Shown: positions 1 through 6,791 of the stretch, piece after piece
Position numbering within the stretch: position 1 is the stretch's first letter
Layout: every line of letters starts with the position of its first letter
From: Shewanella pneumatophori
GTDB lineage: Bacteria > Pseudomonadota > Gammaproteobacteria > Enterobacterales > Shewanellaceae
Assembly (NCBI RefSeq): GCF_023283895.1
Contig: NZ_JAKILB010000023.1
Span: forward strand, 1 to 38,147
Direction: 5' to 3'
DNA: 38,147 nt
Notes under the pieces: model-generated
Databases searched by the model: none
What the model saw: only the letters and a program-made list of their open reading frames with translations
Told to the model about the DNA's origin: nothing
Translations under genes and position numbers: made by a program

Positions 1-69
1 AGTTCAGTTGGTTAGAATACCGGCCTGTCACGCCGGGGGTCGCGGGTTCGAGTCCCGTCCGCTCCGCCA
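1..69 (+). tRNA. tRNA-Asp (GTC), 5' end cut by window edge
   Basis: The sequence begins inside the D arm of a tRNA and runs through anticodon loop, T arm (GGGTTCGAGTCCC), acceptor 3' strand GTCCGCTCC and an encoded CCA at 67-69. The anticodon GTC is at 27-29, giving Asp. The first eight bases (expected GGAGCGGT, as still present in the broken copy at 163) lie outside the window. In gammaproteobacteria a tRNA-Asp often follows the 5S gene of an rrn operon, and murB commonly lies next to an rrn operon, so this is probably the last gene of one; that part is inference. Confidence 0.96.
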
Positions 70-80
70 ACATTACGATA

Positions 81-108
81 AGCCCTGCTAGCAATAGCAG
101 GGCTTTTT
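81..108 (+). terminator. Rho-independent terminator after tRNA-Asp
   Basis: Perfect 10-bp stem AGCCCTGCTA / TAGCAGGGCT (81-90 and 95-104) with loop GCAA and a run of five T (104-108). It closes the tRNA-Asp transcription unit, probably the rrn operon. Confidence 0.92.
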
Positions 109-162
109 CGTATCTGTATTTCGAAGAAAAATCAAAGCGAAATGCGCACGCAGTTTGCTAAA

Positions 163-318
163 GGAGCGGTAGTTCAGTTGGACCGAGATTGTTCCAGACA
201 ATCTTCGGCATTCGCTCCATCCATGGAGCTTTTAGACTCTTTTAAAAAGAAAGCGGCCTGTCTCACGTGCCGAAGGCACATGGGTTCACCTCTCGATAAG
301 AGCAAGTCCGCTCGGCCA
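163..318 (+). pseudogene. tRNA-Asp pseudogene interrupted by hairpin-forming inserts
   Basis: Four blocks match the intact tRNA-Asp in order: 163-181 (19 bases, the complete acceptor 5' strand plus most of the D arm), 254-262 (CGGCCTGTC, anticodon stem and GTC anticodon), 282-287 (GGGTTC, T arm) and 306-318 (GTCCGCTC then GGCCA; intact has CGCCA). The six bases after it, ACATTA, also match the flank of the intact copy. Between the blocks lie 72, 19 and 18 bases where the intact gene has 9, 14 and 7. These inserts fold: 183-208 (10 bp with one bulge), 214-229 (GCTCCA/TGGAGC, 6 bp), 267-279 (GTGCC/GGCAC) and 290-302 (CTCT/AGAG). It cannot give a normal tRNA. The 62-codon open frame across it is chance. 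Alternatively one 124-base repeat (182-305) with its own chance resemblance to the anticodon block was inserted in the gene. Confidence 0.8.
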
Positions 319-329
319 ACATTAAGATG

Positions 330-360
330 AAAGACTCAGCAGCAATGCAGAGGCTTTTTT
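330..360 (+). terminator. Imperfect terminator after the tRNA-Asp pseudogene
   Basis: AAAGACTCAGC (330-340) pairs with GCAGAGGCTTT (347-357) with two mismatches, loop AGCAAT, and a T run 355-360. Its position relative to the tRNA remnant mirrors the terminator of the intact copy, so the duplication seems to have included the terminator, or this is the original end of the operon. Confidence 0.55.
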
Positions 361-578
361 CGGGCCAGAAATCCATTGGATTGCTTTTTTGTATACGCTG
401 TATTTGCCATTGAGCTCAGATTTTTCTGTAACTTCCTTATAGCGATAATTAACTTTAGTGCAGTTAACGTTCGCTTTTCTTCGATTGTTTAATCACTATC
501 CTACATCTAACATGCTCTATGCTTCTGAGATCTGTTTCTATAGGCTACAATAGCTTTTTTCTTCCAAATGATATTCAA
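361..578 (+). promoter_or_regulatory. murB upstream region; weak promoter candidate
   Basis: AT-rich intergenic DNA. The best sigma70-like match is TTGTTT (485-490), 17-bp spacer, TAACAT (508-513), which would start transcription near 520, upstream of the chosen murB start at 579. Both hexamers are poor (3/6 and 4/6), so placement is uncertain. Confidence 0.3.
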
Positions 579-1604
579 ATGCCAAGCAGTTCACTTCACT
601 CTCTTAAAGACTTCAATACGTTCGGATTAGCCCGAGGCTGTCAGCAATTGGTACGAGTCAACACATTAGATGCGCTGATTGATACCTGCTGCAAACTCTA
701 TCAAGCACAACTACTTATGCTGATCTTAGGTGGCGGCAGCAATATTGTGTTGTGTGAAGATTTTATGGGCACGGTGGTGTTAGTTGAAACTAAGGGTATT
801 GATATTGTCGAGGACGACAGTTACCACTACCTCACTGCAGCTGCTGGTGAAAATTGGCATGATTTGGTTTGTTTTTGCTTAGAGCAAGGTTTTTCAGGGC
901 TGGAAAACATGGCGTTGATCCCTGGAACTGTAGGTGCTGCGCCAATTCAAAACATTGGTGCCTACGGCGTTGAGCTAAATAGGTTTTGTGACTGGGTTGA
1001 GTATGTAGATTTAAGTAATGGCCAGTTAGTTCGTTTAAGTACTGATGAATGCGAATTTGGTTATCGTGATTCGGTATTTAAAAATGACTTATTGGGTAAA
1101 ACAGTTATTACTCAAGTCGGTTTTAAGCTACCAAAAAAATGGCAGCCGCAATTGGCTTATGGCCCGTTAAGAGAGTTTGACCCCAAGCAAGTGACACCAA
1201 AACAAATATTTGATTGTATATGTGAAACTCGCCGCGCTAAATTACCCGATCCTGCTGATTATGGCAATGCGGGAAGTTTCTTTAAAAATCCTGTTATTGA
1301 AACTGCACTGTTTGAATCTCTAACTTCTTCTTACCCTGATATGGTTGGCTATCCTCATGGAGAGACGCACACCAAAGTTGCTGCAGGTTGGTTGATTGAT
1401 AAAGCCGGTTTAAAGGGTTATCAAGTCGGCGGTGCAGCAGTCCATACAGAGCAGGCGCTAGTGTTGATTAACAAAGGCGACGCTACCAGTGATGATGTTT
1501 TAACCTTAGCTAAGTCTATTGTTGAAAAAATAAAAGATAAATTCGGTATTAGCTTAGAAGCTGAACCTAGAATGATTACTGCAACCGGTGAAAGGAGTTT
1601 ATAG
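579..1604 (+). CDS. murB: UDP-N-acetylenolpyruvoylglucosamine reductase MurB
   Basis: MurB is the cytoplasmic FAD enzyme that reduces UDP-GlcNAc-enolpyruvate to UDP-MurNAc with NADPH in peptidoglycan precursor synthesis. From the start chosen here it has 341 residues (E. coli about 342). FAD-binding motifs GGGSN (51-55) and ALIPGTVGAAP with QNIGAYG (112-130) are clear; catalytic residues are expected in YRDSVFK (Arg163), the proton-donor serine in GNAGSFF (Ser233) and the C-terminal glutamate in LEAEPR (326-331). The frame is open from an ATG at 519, but the family begins just before the 'LKDFNTFG' segment, so 579 fits better; neither start has a good Shine-Dalgarno. birA follows with one base between. 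Confidence 0.95.
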   Translation: MPSSSLHSLKDFNTFGLARGCQQLVRVNTLDALIDTCCKLYQAQLLMLILGGGSNIVLCEDFMGTVVLVETKGIDIVEDDSYHYLTAAAGENWHDLVCFCLEQGFSGLENMALIPGTVGAAPIQNIGAYGVELNRFCDWVEYVDLSNGQLVRLSTDECEFGYRDSVFKNDLLGKTVITQVGFKLPKKWQPQLAYGPLREFDPKQVTPKQIFDCICETRRAKLPDPADYGNAGSFFKNPVIETALFESLTSSYPDMVGYPHGETHTKVAAGWLIDKAGLKGYQVGGAAVHTEQALVLINKGDATSDDVLTLAKSIVEKIKDKFGISLEAEPRMITATGERSL

Positions 1605-1605
1605 C

Positions 1606-2568
1606 ATGGCTGAGCAATGGGTCCGTAAGCGTGAGATTTTAACTGAATTAGCATCAGGTTCATTTGTATCTGGTGAAGCGCTGGCTAAGTTACTTGGCGT
1701 ATCTCGTACAGCGATTGCTAATCATATTTCAGGTTTAGAAGAGTATGGCGTCGATATATATAGTGTAAAAGGTAAAGGTTATCGTTTAAACGGACCTGTC
1801 TCTTTGGTTGACGAGTCTAAGCTTAAGCAACAAATTGCTAATCGTTGTTTTTACTTCGATGAAATTCCTAGTACTAATGCTTTTATATTGAAACATGCGG
1901 AAGATTTAGTCTCAGGTGATATCTGTGTTGCTGAATATCAATCAGCAGGACGAGGAAGACGTGGTCGCGTTTGGGTATCACCATATGGATGCCACCTTTA
2001 TTTTTCTATGTATTGGCAATTCCCTCAAGGTATGGCACAAGCGATGGGGTTAAGTTTGGTCGTCGCCTGCTCTATTGTTGCGGTACTTGAACAGTTAGGT
2101 GTTAAAGAGGTTGGTGTTAAATGGCCTAATGATATCTACCTAGAGAGCAGAAAACTGGCTGGAGTGTTAATTGAAATGAATGGCCAAACAGACAGCGAGT
2201 GCAATCTAGTTATTGGTATTGGTTTGAACATGGCAATGGGGGAGCAACATGCTGCTTTGATCGACCAGCCTTGGAGTGATTTAACTGGTCAGCAAACTAT
2301 GCCCGATAAAACTGAATTACTGGTTTTACTGCAAAAGCAATTGCAGCAAGATCTTAGCCTGTTTCAAACCTCGAGTTTAGCTGCGTTTACCGAGCGCTGG
2401 AGTGCTGCGGATTTATTTGAAGGACAAGCGGTAAAATTACTTATTGGTCAAGATGAAGTGCATGGGATCTGCAGAGGTGTTGATGATCAAGGTGCAATCT
2501 TGCTGGAGACAGATACAGGTGTGCAGAGCTTTATTGGCGGTGAGATTAGCCTACGTAAAGCTGGCTAA
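1606..2568 (+). CDS. birA: Biotin--protein ligase / biotin operon repressor BirA
   Basis: BirA makes biotinyl-AMP and transfers biotin to the acetyl-CoA carboxylase carrier protein; forms with an N-terminal helix-turn-helix also repress biotin synthesis. This 320-residue protein (E. coli 321) has the HTH at about 20-45 (SGEALAKLLGVSRTAIANHI), then the catalytic domain with biotin/AMP loop GRGRRGRVW (115-123), KWPND (172-176) and KLAGVLIE (183-190), and the small C-terminal domain. It is therefore the bifunctional class. The ATG at 1606 is one base after the murB stop and has AAGGAG at 1592-1597; an in-frame ATG at 1588 lies inside murB before that Shine-Dalgarno and was not used. It is translationally coupled to murB. 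Confidence 0.96.
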   Translation: MAEQWVRKREILTELASGSFVSGEALAKLLGVSRTAIANHISGLEEYGVDIYSVKGKGYRLNGPVSLVDESKLKQQIANRCFYFDEIPSTNAFILKHAEDLVSGDICVAEYQSAGRGRRGRVWVSPYGCHLYFSMYWQFPQGMAQAMGLSLVVACSIVAVLEQLGVKEVGVKWPNDIYLESRKLAGVLIEMNGQTDSECNLVIGIGLNMAMGEQHAALIDQPWSDLTGQQTMPDKTELLVLLQKQLQQDLSLFQTSSLAAFTERWSAADLFEGQAVKLLIGQDEVHGICRGVDDQGAILLETDTGVQSFIGGEISLRKAG

Positions 2569-2597
2569 TCTCATTTGATTTTATTGCTCTAATAAGA

Positions 2598-3548
2598 CTA
2601 TTTACGCAATAGGACTTGATCCATCATATGGTCAGGTCCTTTTTGTAAAATTAGATGGGCTCTTTCTCGAGTAGGCAATATATTCAAGGTTAAATTTGGC
2701 CCGTTAATCGTATCCCAAATATTGGCAGCAGTATCGGTCGCTTCTTGATCATTAAATTTAGAATAATGATGAAAGTATGAGTTTTCATCGCTAAAAGCAC
2801 CGGTTCTAAATTGTAAGAATCTATCTATATACCATTGTTTTAAAAGGTTTTCGTTGGCATCAACATAAATAGAAAAGTCGACAAAATCTGACACGAATGG
2901 GCGTTGGGTATCAACAGGCAAGTCTTGCCCTGTTTGCAATACATTTAAACCTTCAATAATCAAAATATCTGGTTGGTGTACCCATTGTTGTTCATCAGGG
3001 ATTCTGTCATAGGTAATATGCGAGTATATCGGTGCACTGACTTCTGACTCGCCAGCTTTTATTGCCGAGATAAACTCAACTAGCGCTTTCATGTCGTAGC
3101 TTTCTGGAAACCCTTTACGTTGTAATAAACCGCGACGCTTAAGTTCTGCTAAAGGATATAAAAAGCCATCAGTGGTGATCAGGTCGACTTTCGGGTGCTC
3201 TGGCCAATGACTTAACAATGCTTGCAAAATACGTGCTGTGGTACTTTTACCTACTGCAACACTACCGGCAATACTGATAATGTACGGTCGTTTAGGTGGT
3301 ACATGCCCAAGGAACTCGTTTAATGCCAGGCCGCGCTGCTGTTTGGCGCCAACGTTAAGATTGAGTAAGCGGCTAAGAGGCAGGTATATGTCGGTCACTT
3401 CTGACAGAGATATTTTTTCGTTTATGCCACGCAAATCAGCTAGATCTGTTTCGCTTAGAGTTAATGGTACCGATTCTCTTAGGCTTGCCCACTGTAAGCG
3501 TTGAAATGCCAGATAAAGCGCGTTGTGAATTTGGTTGGATTGGGACAT
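2598..3548 (-). CDS. coaA: Pantothenate kinase, type I (CoaA)
   Basis: CoaA phosphorylates pantothenate, the first and feedback-controlled step of coenzyme A synthesis, in the cytosol. The 316 residues equal the E. coli length. The P-loop GSVAVGKST is at about 95-103, followed by the conserved LITTDGFLYP segment and KKGFPESYDM-like region (here RKGFPESYDM). A GGAGAA Shine-Dalgarno precedes the start on the minus strand. It converges on birA with 29 bp between stops. A weak promoter candidate on the minus strand is TTGTTC (3602-3597) and TGTAAT (3581-3576) with a short 15-bp spacer. Its 3' end carries the apparent terminator of birA on the other strand. Confidence 0.97.
   Translation of the reverse strand: MSQSNQIHNALYLAFQRLQWASLRESVPLTLSETDLADLRGINEKISLSEVTDIYLPLSRLLNLNVGAKQQRGLALNEFLGHVPPKRPYIISIAGSVAVGKSTTARILQALLSHWPEHPKVDLITTDGFLYPLAELKRRGLLQRKGFPESYDMKALVEFISAIKAGESEVSAPIYSHITYDRIPDEQQWVHQPDILIIEGLNVLQTGQDLPVDTQRPFVSDFVDFSIYVDANENLLKQWYIDRFLQFRTGAFSDENSYFHHYSKFNDQEATDTAANIWDTINGPNLTLNILPTRERAHLILQKGPDHMMDQVLLRK
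2611..2644 (+). terminator. birA terminator lying inside the coaA coding sequence
   Basis: On the + strand AGGACTTGATC (2611-2621) pairs with GGTCAGGTCCT (2630-2640), 11 bp with two G-T pairs, 8-base loop, then TTTTT (2640-2644). It begins 43 bases after the birA stop and lies entirely within the last codons of coaA on the opposite strand. No other terminator separates the convergent genes. Confidence 0.6.
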
Positions 3549-3686
3549 TGCGAAGTTCTCCGTTCAGGAGGGCACATTACACTATGAAATTATTATGAAC
3601 AACTGCAATAAGAAGTGGGTAGCTTGCTTTCAGCACTAATTCATCTTGAAAGCCTTAAAAGTATACTCAAAAAGGCTGCTGAGCAT

Positions 3687-3714
3687 AAAAAAACGCCATT
3701 TAACGGCTTTTTTT
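3687..3714. terminator. Weak A/T-flanked hairpin, possibly a bidirectional terminator
   Basis: A7 (3687-3693), CGCC...GGC core (GCC 3695-3697, GGC 3705-3707) and T7 (3708-3714). The GC core is only three pairs but runs of A and T on each side give a U tract in both directions. It lies between the coaA promoter region and the tRNA operon promoter, so it could insulate the two; weak. Confidence 0.3.
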
Positions 3715-3735
3715 AATAAAATTTCACTTTTGCTA

Positions 3736-3762
3736 TTGCACTTAGGCGCACATTTCCATAAT
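3736..3762 (+). promoter_or_regulatory. Promoter candidate for the tRNA-Thr-Tyr-Gly operon
   Basis: TTGCAC (3736-3741) and CATAAT (3757-3762), spacer 15; reading the -10 as TAATAT (3759-3764) gives spacer 17. Initiation near 3770 would leave a leader of about a dozen bases before tRNA-Thr. Confidence 0.5.
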
Positions 3763-3782
3763 ATCCGCTACCGAAATGACAC

Positions 3783-3858
<76 letters not shown>

Positions 3859-3865
3859 TTTCTCT

Positions 3866-3950
3866 GGAGGGGTTCCCGAGTGGCCAAAGGGATCAGACTG
3901 TAAATCTGACGGCTCAGCCTTCGAAGGTTCGAATCCTTCTCCCTCCACCA
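3866..3950 (+). tRNA. tRNA-Tyr (GTA)
   Basis: A class II tRNA with long variable arm: acceptor GGAGGGG pairs TCCCTCC (last pair G-T), anticodon loop CTGTAAA with GTA at 3900-3902, variable arm around 3909-3922, CCA at 3948-3950. Seven bases separate it from tRNA-Thr. Confidence 0.97.
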
Positions 3951-3985
3951 TATTCTAGGTAGTTAGGTAACCTGAAGTAGGTTCC

Positions 3986-4059
3986 GCGGATGTCGTATAA
4001 TGGTATTACTCCAGCCTTCCAAGCTGATAACGCGGGTTCGATTCCCGCCATCCGCTCCA
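3986..4059 (+). tRNA. tRNA-Gly (TCC)
   Basis: Acceptor GCGGATG/CATCCGC (3986-3992 and 4049-4055), anticodon loop CTTCCAA with TCC at 4018-4020, T arm CGGGTTCGATTCCCG, encoded CCA 4057-4059. The outermost anticodon-stem pair appears as C-A instead of the T-A I recall from E. coli; otherwise canonical. Confidence 0.96.
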
Positions 4060-4088
4060 AAATCTTGCTGATAATACTTAATCAGTAG

Positions 4089-4114
4089 AAAGCACTCGGT
4101 AACGAGTGCTTTTT
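4089..4114 (+). terminator. Terminator of the tRNA operon
   Basis: Perfect 10-bp stem AAAGCACTCG / CGAGTGCTTT (4089-4098 and 4103-4112), loop GTAA, T run 4110-4114. It stops transcription between tRNA-Gly and tufB. Confidence 0.93.
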
Positions 4115-4256
4115 CCAGTTTAAGACTACCTATCAGCTCCAGCCTGCTTCTCGCCAATCTAATTATCTTACTAACTGATTCGATGACATATTTTATGCAT
4201 CGGATTTTTTGCTATATGCAGTTTCATCACCAAATACTTTGGATTGGGGCAATACC

Positions 4257-5441
4257 ATGGCTAAAGAAAAATTTGAACGCGTAAAACCACATGTTAACGT
4301 GGGCACCATTGGTCACGTTGACCATGGTAAAACTACTCTAACTGCTGCTATCTCTGCTGTATTGACCAAGAGTTTCGGTGGTACTGTACGTGATTTCGCA
4401 CAGATCGATAACGCTCCAGAAGAGCGTGAGCGCGGTATTACAATTAATACTTCTCACATCGAATACGATACTCCATCACGTCACTACGCACACGTAGACT
4501 GTCCAGGTCACGCGGATTATGTTAAAAACATGATCACTGGTGCTGCACAGATGGACGGCGCTATCCTAGTAGTAGCTTCTACAGATGGTCCAATGCCACA
4601 AACACGTGAGCACATCCTGCTTTCACGTCAGGTTGGTGTACCATTCATCATCGTATTCATGAACAAGTGTGACATGGTAGATGACGAAGAACTTCTAGAA
4701 CTAGTAGAAATGGAAGTTCGTGAACTACTATCTGAATACGACTTCCCAGGTGATGACCTACCAGTTATCCAAGGTTCTGCACTTAAAGCTCTTGAAGGCG
4801 AGCCAGAGTGGGAAGCTAAGATTCTTGAACTAGCTGAAGCTCTAGATACATACATCCCTGAGCCAGAGCGTGCTATCGATGGTGCATTCATTCTTCCAAT
4901 CGAAGACGTATTCTCTATCGCTGGTCGTGGTACTGTTGTTACTGGTCGTGTAGAGCGCGGTATCATCAAAGTAGGTGAAGAAGTAGAAATCGTTGGTATC
5001 AAAGATACAACTAAGTCTACTTGTACTGGTGTTGAAATGTTCCGTAAGCTTCTTGACGAAGGTCGTGCTGGCGAGAACTGTGGTGTTCTTCTACGTGGTA
5101 TCAAGCGTGAAGAAGTAGAACGTGGTCAAGTACTAGCTGCTCCAGGTTCAATCACTCCACACACTACTTTCAAGTCAGAAATCTACGTTCTGTCTAAAGA
5201 AGAAGGTGGACGTCACACTCCATTCTTCAAAGGCTACCGTCCACAGTTCTACTTCCGTACAACTGACGTAACCGGTACTATCGAATTGCCAGAAGGCGTT
5301 GAAATGGTAATGCCTGGTGACAACGTAGCAATGACTGTTACTCTAATCTGCCCAATCGCGATGGACGAAGGTTTACGCTTCGCAATCCGTGAAGGTGGCC
5401 GTACAGTTGGTGCTGGTGTTGTAGCTGAGATCGTTGCTTAA
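4257..5441 (+). CDS. tufB: Elongation factor Tu (copy B)
   Basis: EF-Tu delivers aminoacyl-tRNA to the ribosomal A site as a GTP complex. The 394-residue protein has G1 GHVDHGKT (19-26), G3 DCPGH (about 81-85) and G4 NKCD (about 136-139), then domains II and III. The ATG at 4257 gives the family N-terminus MAKEKFERVK; an in-frame ATG at 4209 is upstream. It is preceded by TTGGGG as a modest ribosome-binding site. The protein is identical to that of tufA at 21052, with only synonymous DNA differences. A terminator upstream (4089-4114) means it needs its own promoter in 4115-4256; I could not place one with confidence. In E. coli tufB is co-transcribed with the upstream tRNAs. Confidence 0.99.
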   Translation: MAKEKFERVKPHVNVGTIGHVDHGKTTLTAAISAVLTKSFGGTVRDFAQIDNAPEERERGITINTSHIEYDTPSRHYAHVDCPGHADYVKNMITGAAQMDGAILVVASTDGPMPQTREHILLSRQVGVPFIIVFMNKCDMVDDEELLELVEMEVRELLSEYDFPGDDLPVIQGSALKALEGEPEWEAKILELAEALDTYIPEPERAIDGAFILPIEDVFSIAGRGTVVTGRVERGIIKVGEEVEIVGIKDTTKSTCTGVEMFRKLLDEGRAGENCGVLLRGIKREEVERGQVLAAPGSITPHTTFKSEIYVLSKEEGGRHTPFFKGYRPQFYFRTTDVTGTIELPEGVEMVMPGDNVAMTVTLICPIAMDEGLRFAIREGGRTVGAGVVAEIVA

Positions 5442-5470
5442 TTAGCAACGAGTCTTAACTCGATACTGAA

Positions 5471-5495
5471 AAAGGCAGCTTAGGCTGCCTTTTTT
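5471..5495 (+). terminator. tufB terminator
   Basis: Stem AAAGGCAGC / GCTGCCTTT (5471-5479 and 5484-5492) with loop TTAG and a T run to 5495. The same hairpin follows tufA. Confidence 0.93.
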
Positions 5496-5546
5496 GTTTT
5501 TATTGCATTTAGGTTGAATTTGTTAGTTAAGCTGGGCTATGTATTC

Positions 5547-5575
5547 TTGCCAAATAAGTGGAATAAGAATACAAT
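5547..5575 (+). promoter_or_regulatory. secE-nusG promoter
   Basis: TTGCCA (5547-5552), exactly 17 bp, TACAAT (5570-5575): each hexamer matches consensus at five of six. An 8-bp perfect inverted repeat, GTATTCTT (5541-5548) and AAGAATAC (5565-5572), overlaps the edges of both hexamers. A second 7-bp inverted repeat, TATACTT/AAGTATA (5602-5608, 5614-5620), lies in the roughly 150-base leader. Confidence 0.7.
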
Positions 5576-5731
5576 CTATGACCGATTTTTGAGTCGTTGA
5601 TTATACTTTACCTAAGTATATTGAGCGGTCGCCAGTTCGGATAGCGAGTCTGACTGAATTTTTCACTGAGCAAAATGCTGTTTTTAATAGCATCACTTGA
5701 CTCAGATCGTAGTGAGTAACGGAATTAACCG

Positions 5732-6103
5732 ATGACAACAAATACTGAAAGCCAGGGTAACTCTCTGGATATCGTTAAGTGGGGCCTAGTCGTAATCTTG
5801 TTGGCTGCTGCAATTATTGGCAATCAATATTTTAATGAAGCAAATGTTGTGGTTCGCGCTCTTAGTGTAGTCGTGACTTTTGCTATCGCTGGTTTCATCG
5901 CGTTGCAAACAGAAAAAGGCAAGCAAGCTTTAACTTTTGCTCGTGAATCACAGATTGAAGTTCGTAAAGTGGTTTGGCCTACGCGTCAAGAAGCACTCAA
6001 TACAACTTTCATTGTATTAGCTGCAACAGCCGTTTTAGGTTTAATCCTTTGGGGCCTAGATGCAGTATTGCTTAGAATTGTTAATTTTATTACAGGCGTA
6101 TAG
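5732..6103 (+). CDS. secE: Preprotein translocase subunit SecE
   Basis: SecE is the essential small membrane subunit that clamps SecY in the SecYEG protein-export channel. The 123-residue protein (E. coli 127) has three hydrophobic segments at about 16-31, 39-58 and 91-115, i.e. the three-helix enterobacterial type, with the conserved amphipathic cytoplasmic segment EVRKVVWPTRQE at 76-87. Translation starts at ATG 5732 after ACGGAA. nusG follows nine bases later in the usual secE-nusG pair; its partner secY is at 31759 in the spc operon. Confidence 0.96.
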   Translation: MTTNTESQGNSLDIVKWGLVVILLAAAIIGNQYFNEANVVVRALSVVVTFAIAGFIALQTEKGKQALTFARESQIEVRKVVWPTRQEALNTTFIVLAATAVLGLILWGLDAVLLRIVNFITGV

Positions 6104-6112
6104 GCATTAAGT

Positions 6113-6664
6113 ATGACTGAAGCTACTGAAGCTAAAAAGAGATGGTATGTAATTCAAGCGTTTTCCGGCTATGAAGGTCGTGTATGCAAAACTCTGCTTG
6201 AACATATCAGAATGCACGAAATGGAACACTACTTCGGTGAGGTACTAGTACCGACTGAGGAAGTTGTTGAAATGCGTGCTGGCCAACGTCGTAAGAGCGA
6301 ACGTAAGTTTTTCCCTGGCTATGTATTAGTTCAGATGGAAATGAATGATGAAAGCTGGCACTTGGTTAAAAGCATTCCACGTGTAATGGGCTTCATCGGC
6401 GGTACGTCTGATCGTCCTGCTCCGATTTCTGATAAAGAAGCTGATGCAATTCTTCAGCGTCTACAAGAAACTACTGAGTCTCCAACGCATCGCGTTATGT
6501 TTGAGCCAGGTGAAGTGGTACGTGTTACTGACGGACCTTTTGCTGACTTCAACGGTACGGTTGAAGAAGTGGATTATGAGAAGAACCGCGTTAAGGTTTC
6601 TGTAATGATCTTCGGTCGTTCAACACCAGTAGAACTTGATTTTAGTCAGATTGAAAAAAGCTGA
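6113..6664 (+). CDS. nusG: Transcription antitermination/elongation factor NusG
   Basis: NusG binds RNA polymerase to suppress pausing, and links it to Rho and to ribosomes through S10. The 183-residue protein shows the NGN domain (about 10-115; WYVIQAFSGYE at the start and RKFFPGYVLVQM in the middle) and the KOW domain (about 131-165; GPFADFNGTVEEV). Distal gene of the secE-nusG operon, closed by the hairpin at 6693-6731. Confidence 0.98.
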   Translation: MTEATEAKKRWYVIQAFSGYEGRVCKTLLEHIRMHEMEHYFGEVLVPTEEVVEMRAGQRRKSERKFFPGYVLVQMEMNDESWHLVKSIPRVMGFIGGTSDRPAPISDKEADAILQRLQETTESPTHRVMFEPGEVVRVTDGPFADFNGTVEEVDYEKNRVKVSVMIFGRSTPVELDFSQIEKS

Positions 6665-6686
6665 TTAAATAAAGCACAAATAGTAT

Positions 6687-6715
6687 TTGGAAATGGGTGC
6701 GAATTTATATATAAT
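6687..6715 (+). promoter_or_regulatory. rplK (L11 operon) promoter
   Basis: TTGGAA (6687-6692), 17-bp spacer, perfect -10 TATAAT (6710-6715). Initiation would fall near 6722, in the falling arm of the nusG terminator, so the new RNA carries only the 3' edge of that hairpin. Confidence 0.75.
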
Positions 6716-6731
6716 TCGCACCCATATTTTT
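6693..6731 (+). terminator. nusG terminator overlapping the rplK promoter
   Basis: Perfect 13-bp stem ATGGGTGCGAATT / AATTCGCACCCAT (6693-6705 and 6713-6725), 7-base loop TATATAT, then ATTTTT (6726-6731). The loop and first bases of the right arm contain a consensus TATAAT (6710-6715). Confidence 0.88.
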
Positions 6732-6791
6732 CGGGGAGCTTTTCAACATAGTGTTGATGGCGTTTGAACCCAAACTTGAGGAAAATGTCTC
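6726..6791 (+). promoter_or_regulatory. L11 leader; probable L1 autogenous operator
   Basis: The short leader before rplK forms two small hairpins, CAACA/TGTTG (6744-6748, 6752-6756) and GTTTG/CAAAC (6762-6766, 6771-6775). In E. coli, L1 represses the L11-L1 mRNA by binding this leader at a site imitating its 23S target. Location and the GATGGCGTTTGAACCC segment fit; the L1 contact motif itself was not proven. Confidence 0.5.

Noticed and set aside
142..330. Open frame of 62 codons on the + strand
   Set aside because: It runs straight through the tRNA-Asp remnant and its hairpins; no ribosome-binding site or recognisable protein.
4181..4208. CGATG...CATCG hairpin followed by GATTTTTT as a possible terminator before tufB
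   Set aside because: Short stem with a bulged A and AT-rich; a terminator directly before tufB with no room for a promoter after it makes little sense.
4628..5104. 158-codon minus-strand open frame, repeated at 21423-21899
   Set aside because: Antisense shadow of tuf; it appears twice only because tuf is duplicated, and is Ser/Arg-rich as expected for shadow frames.
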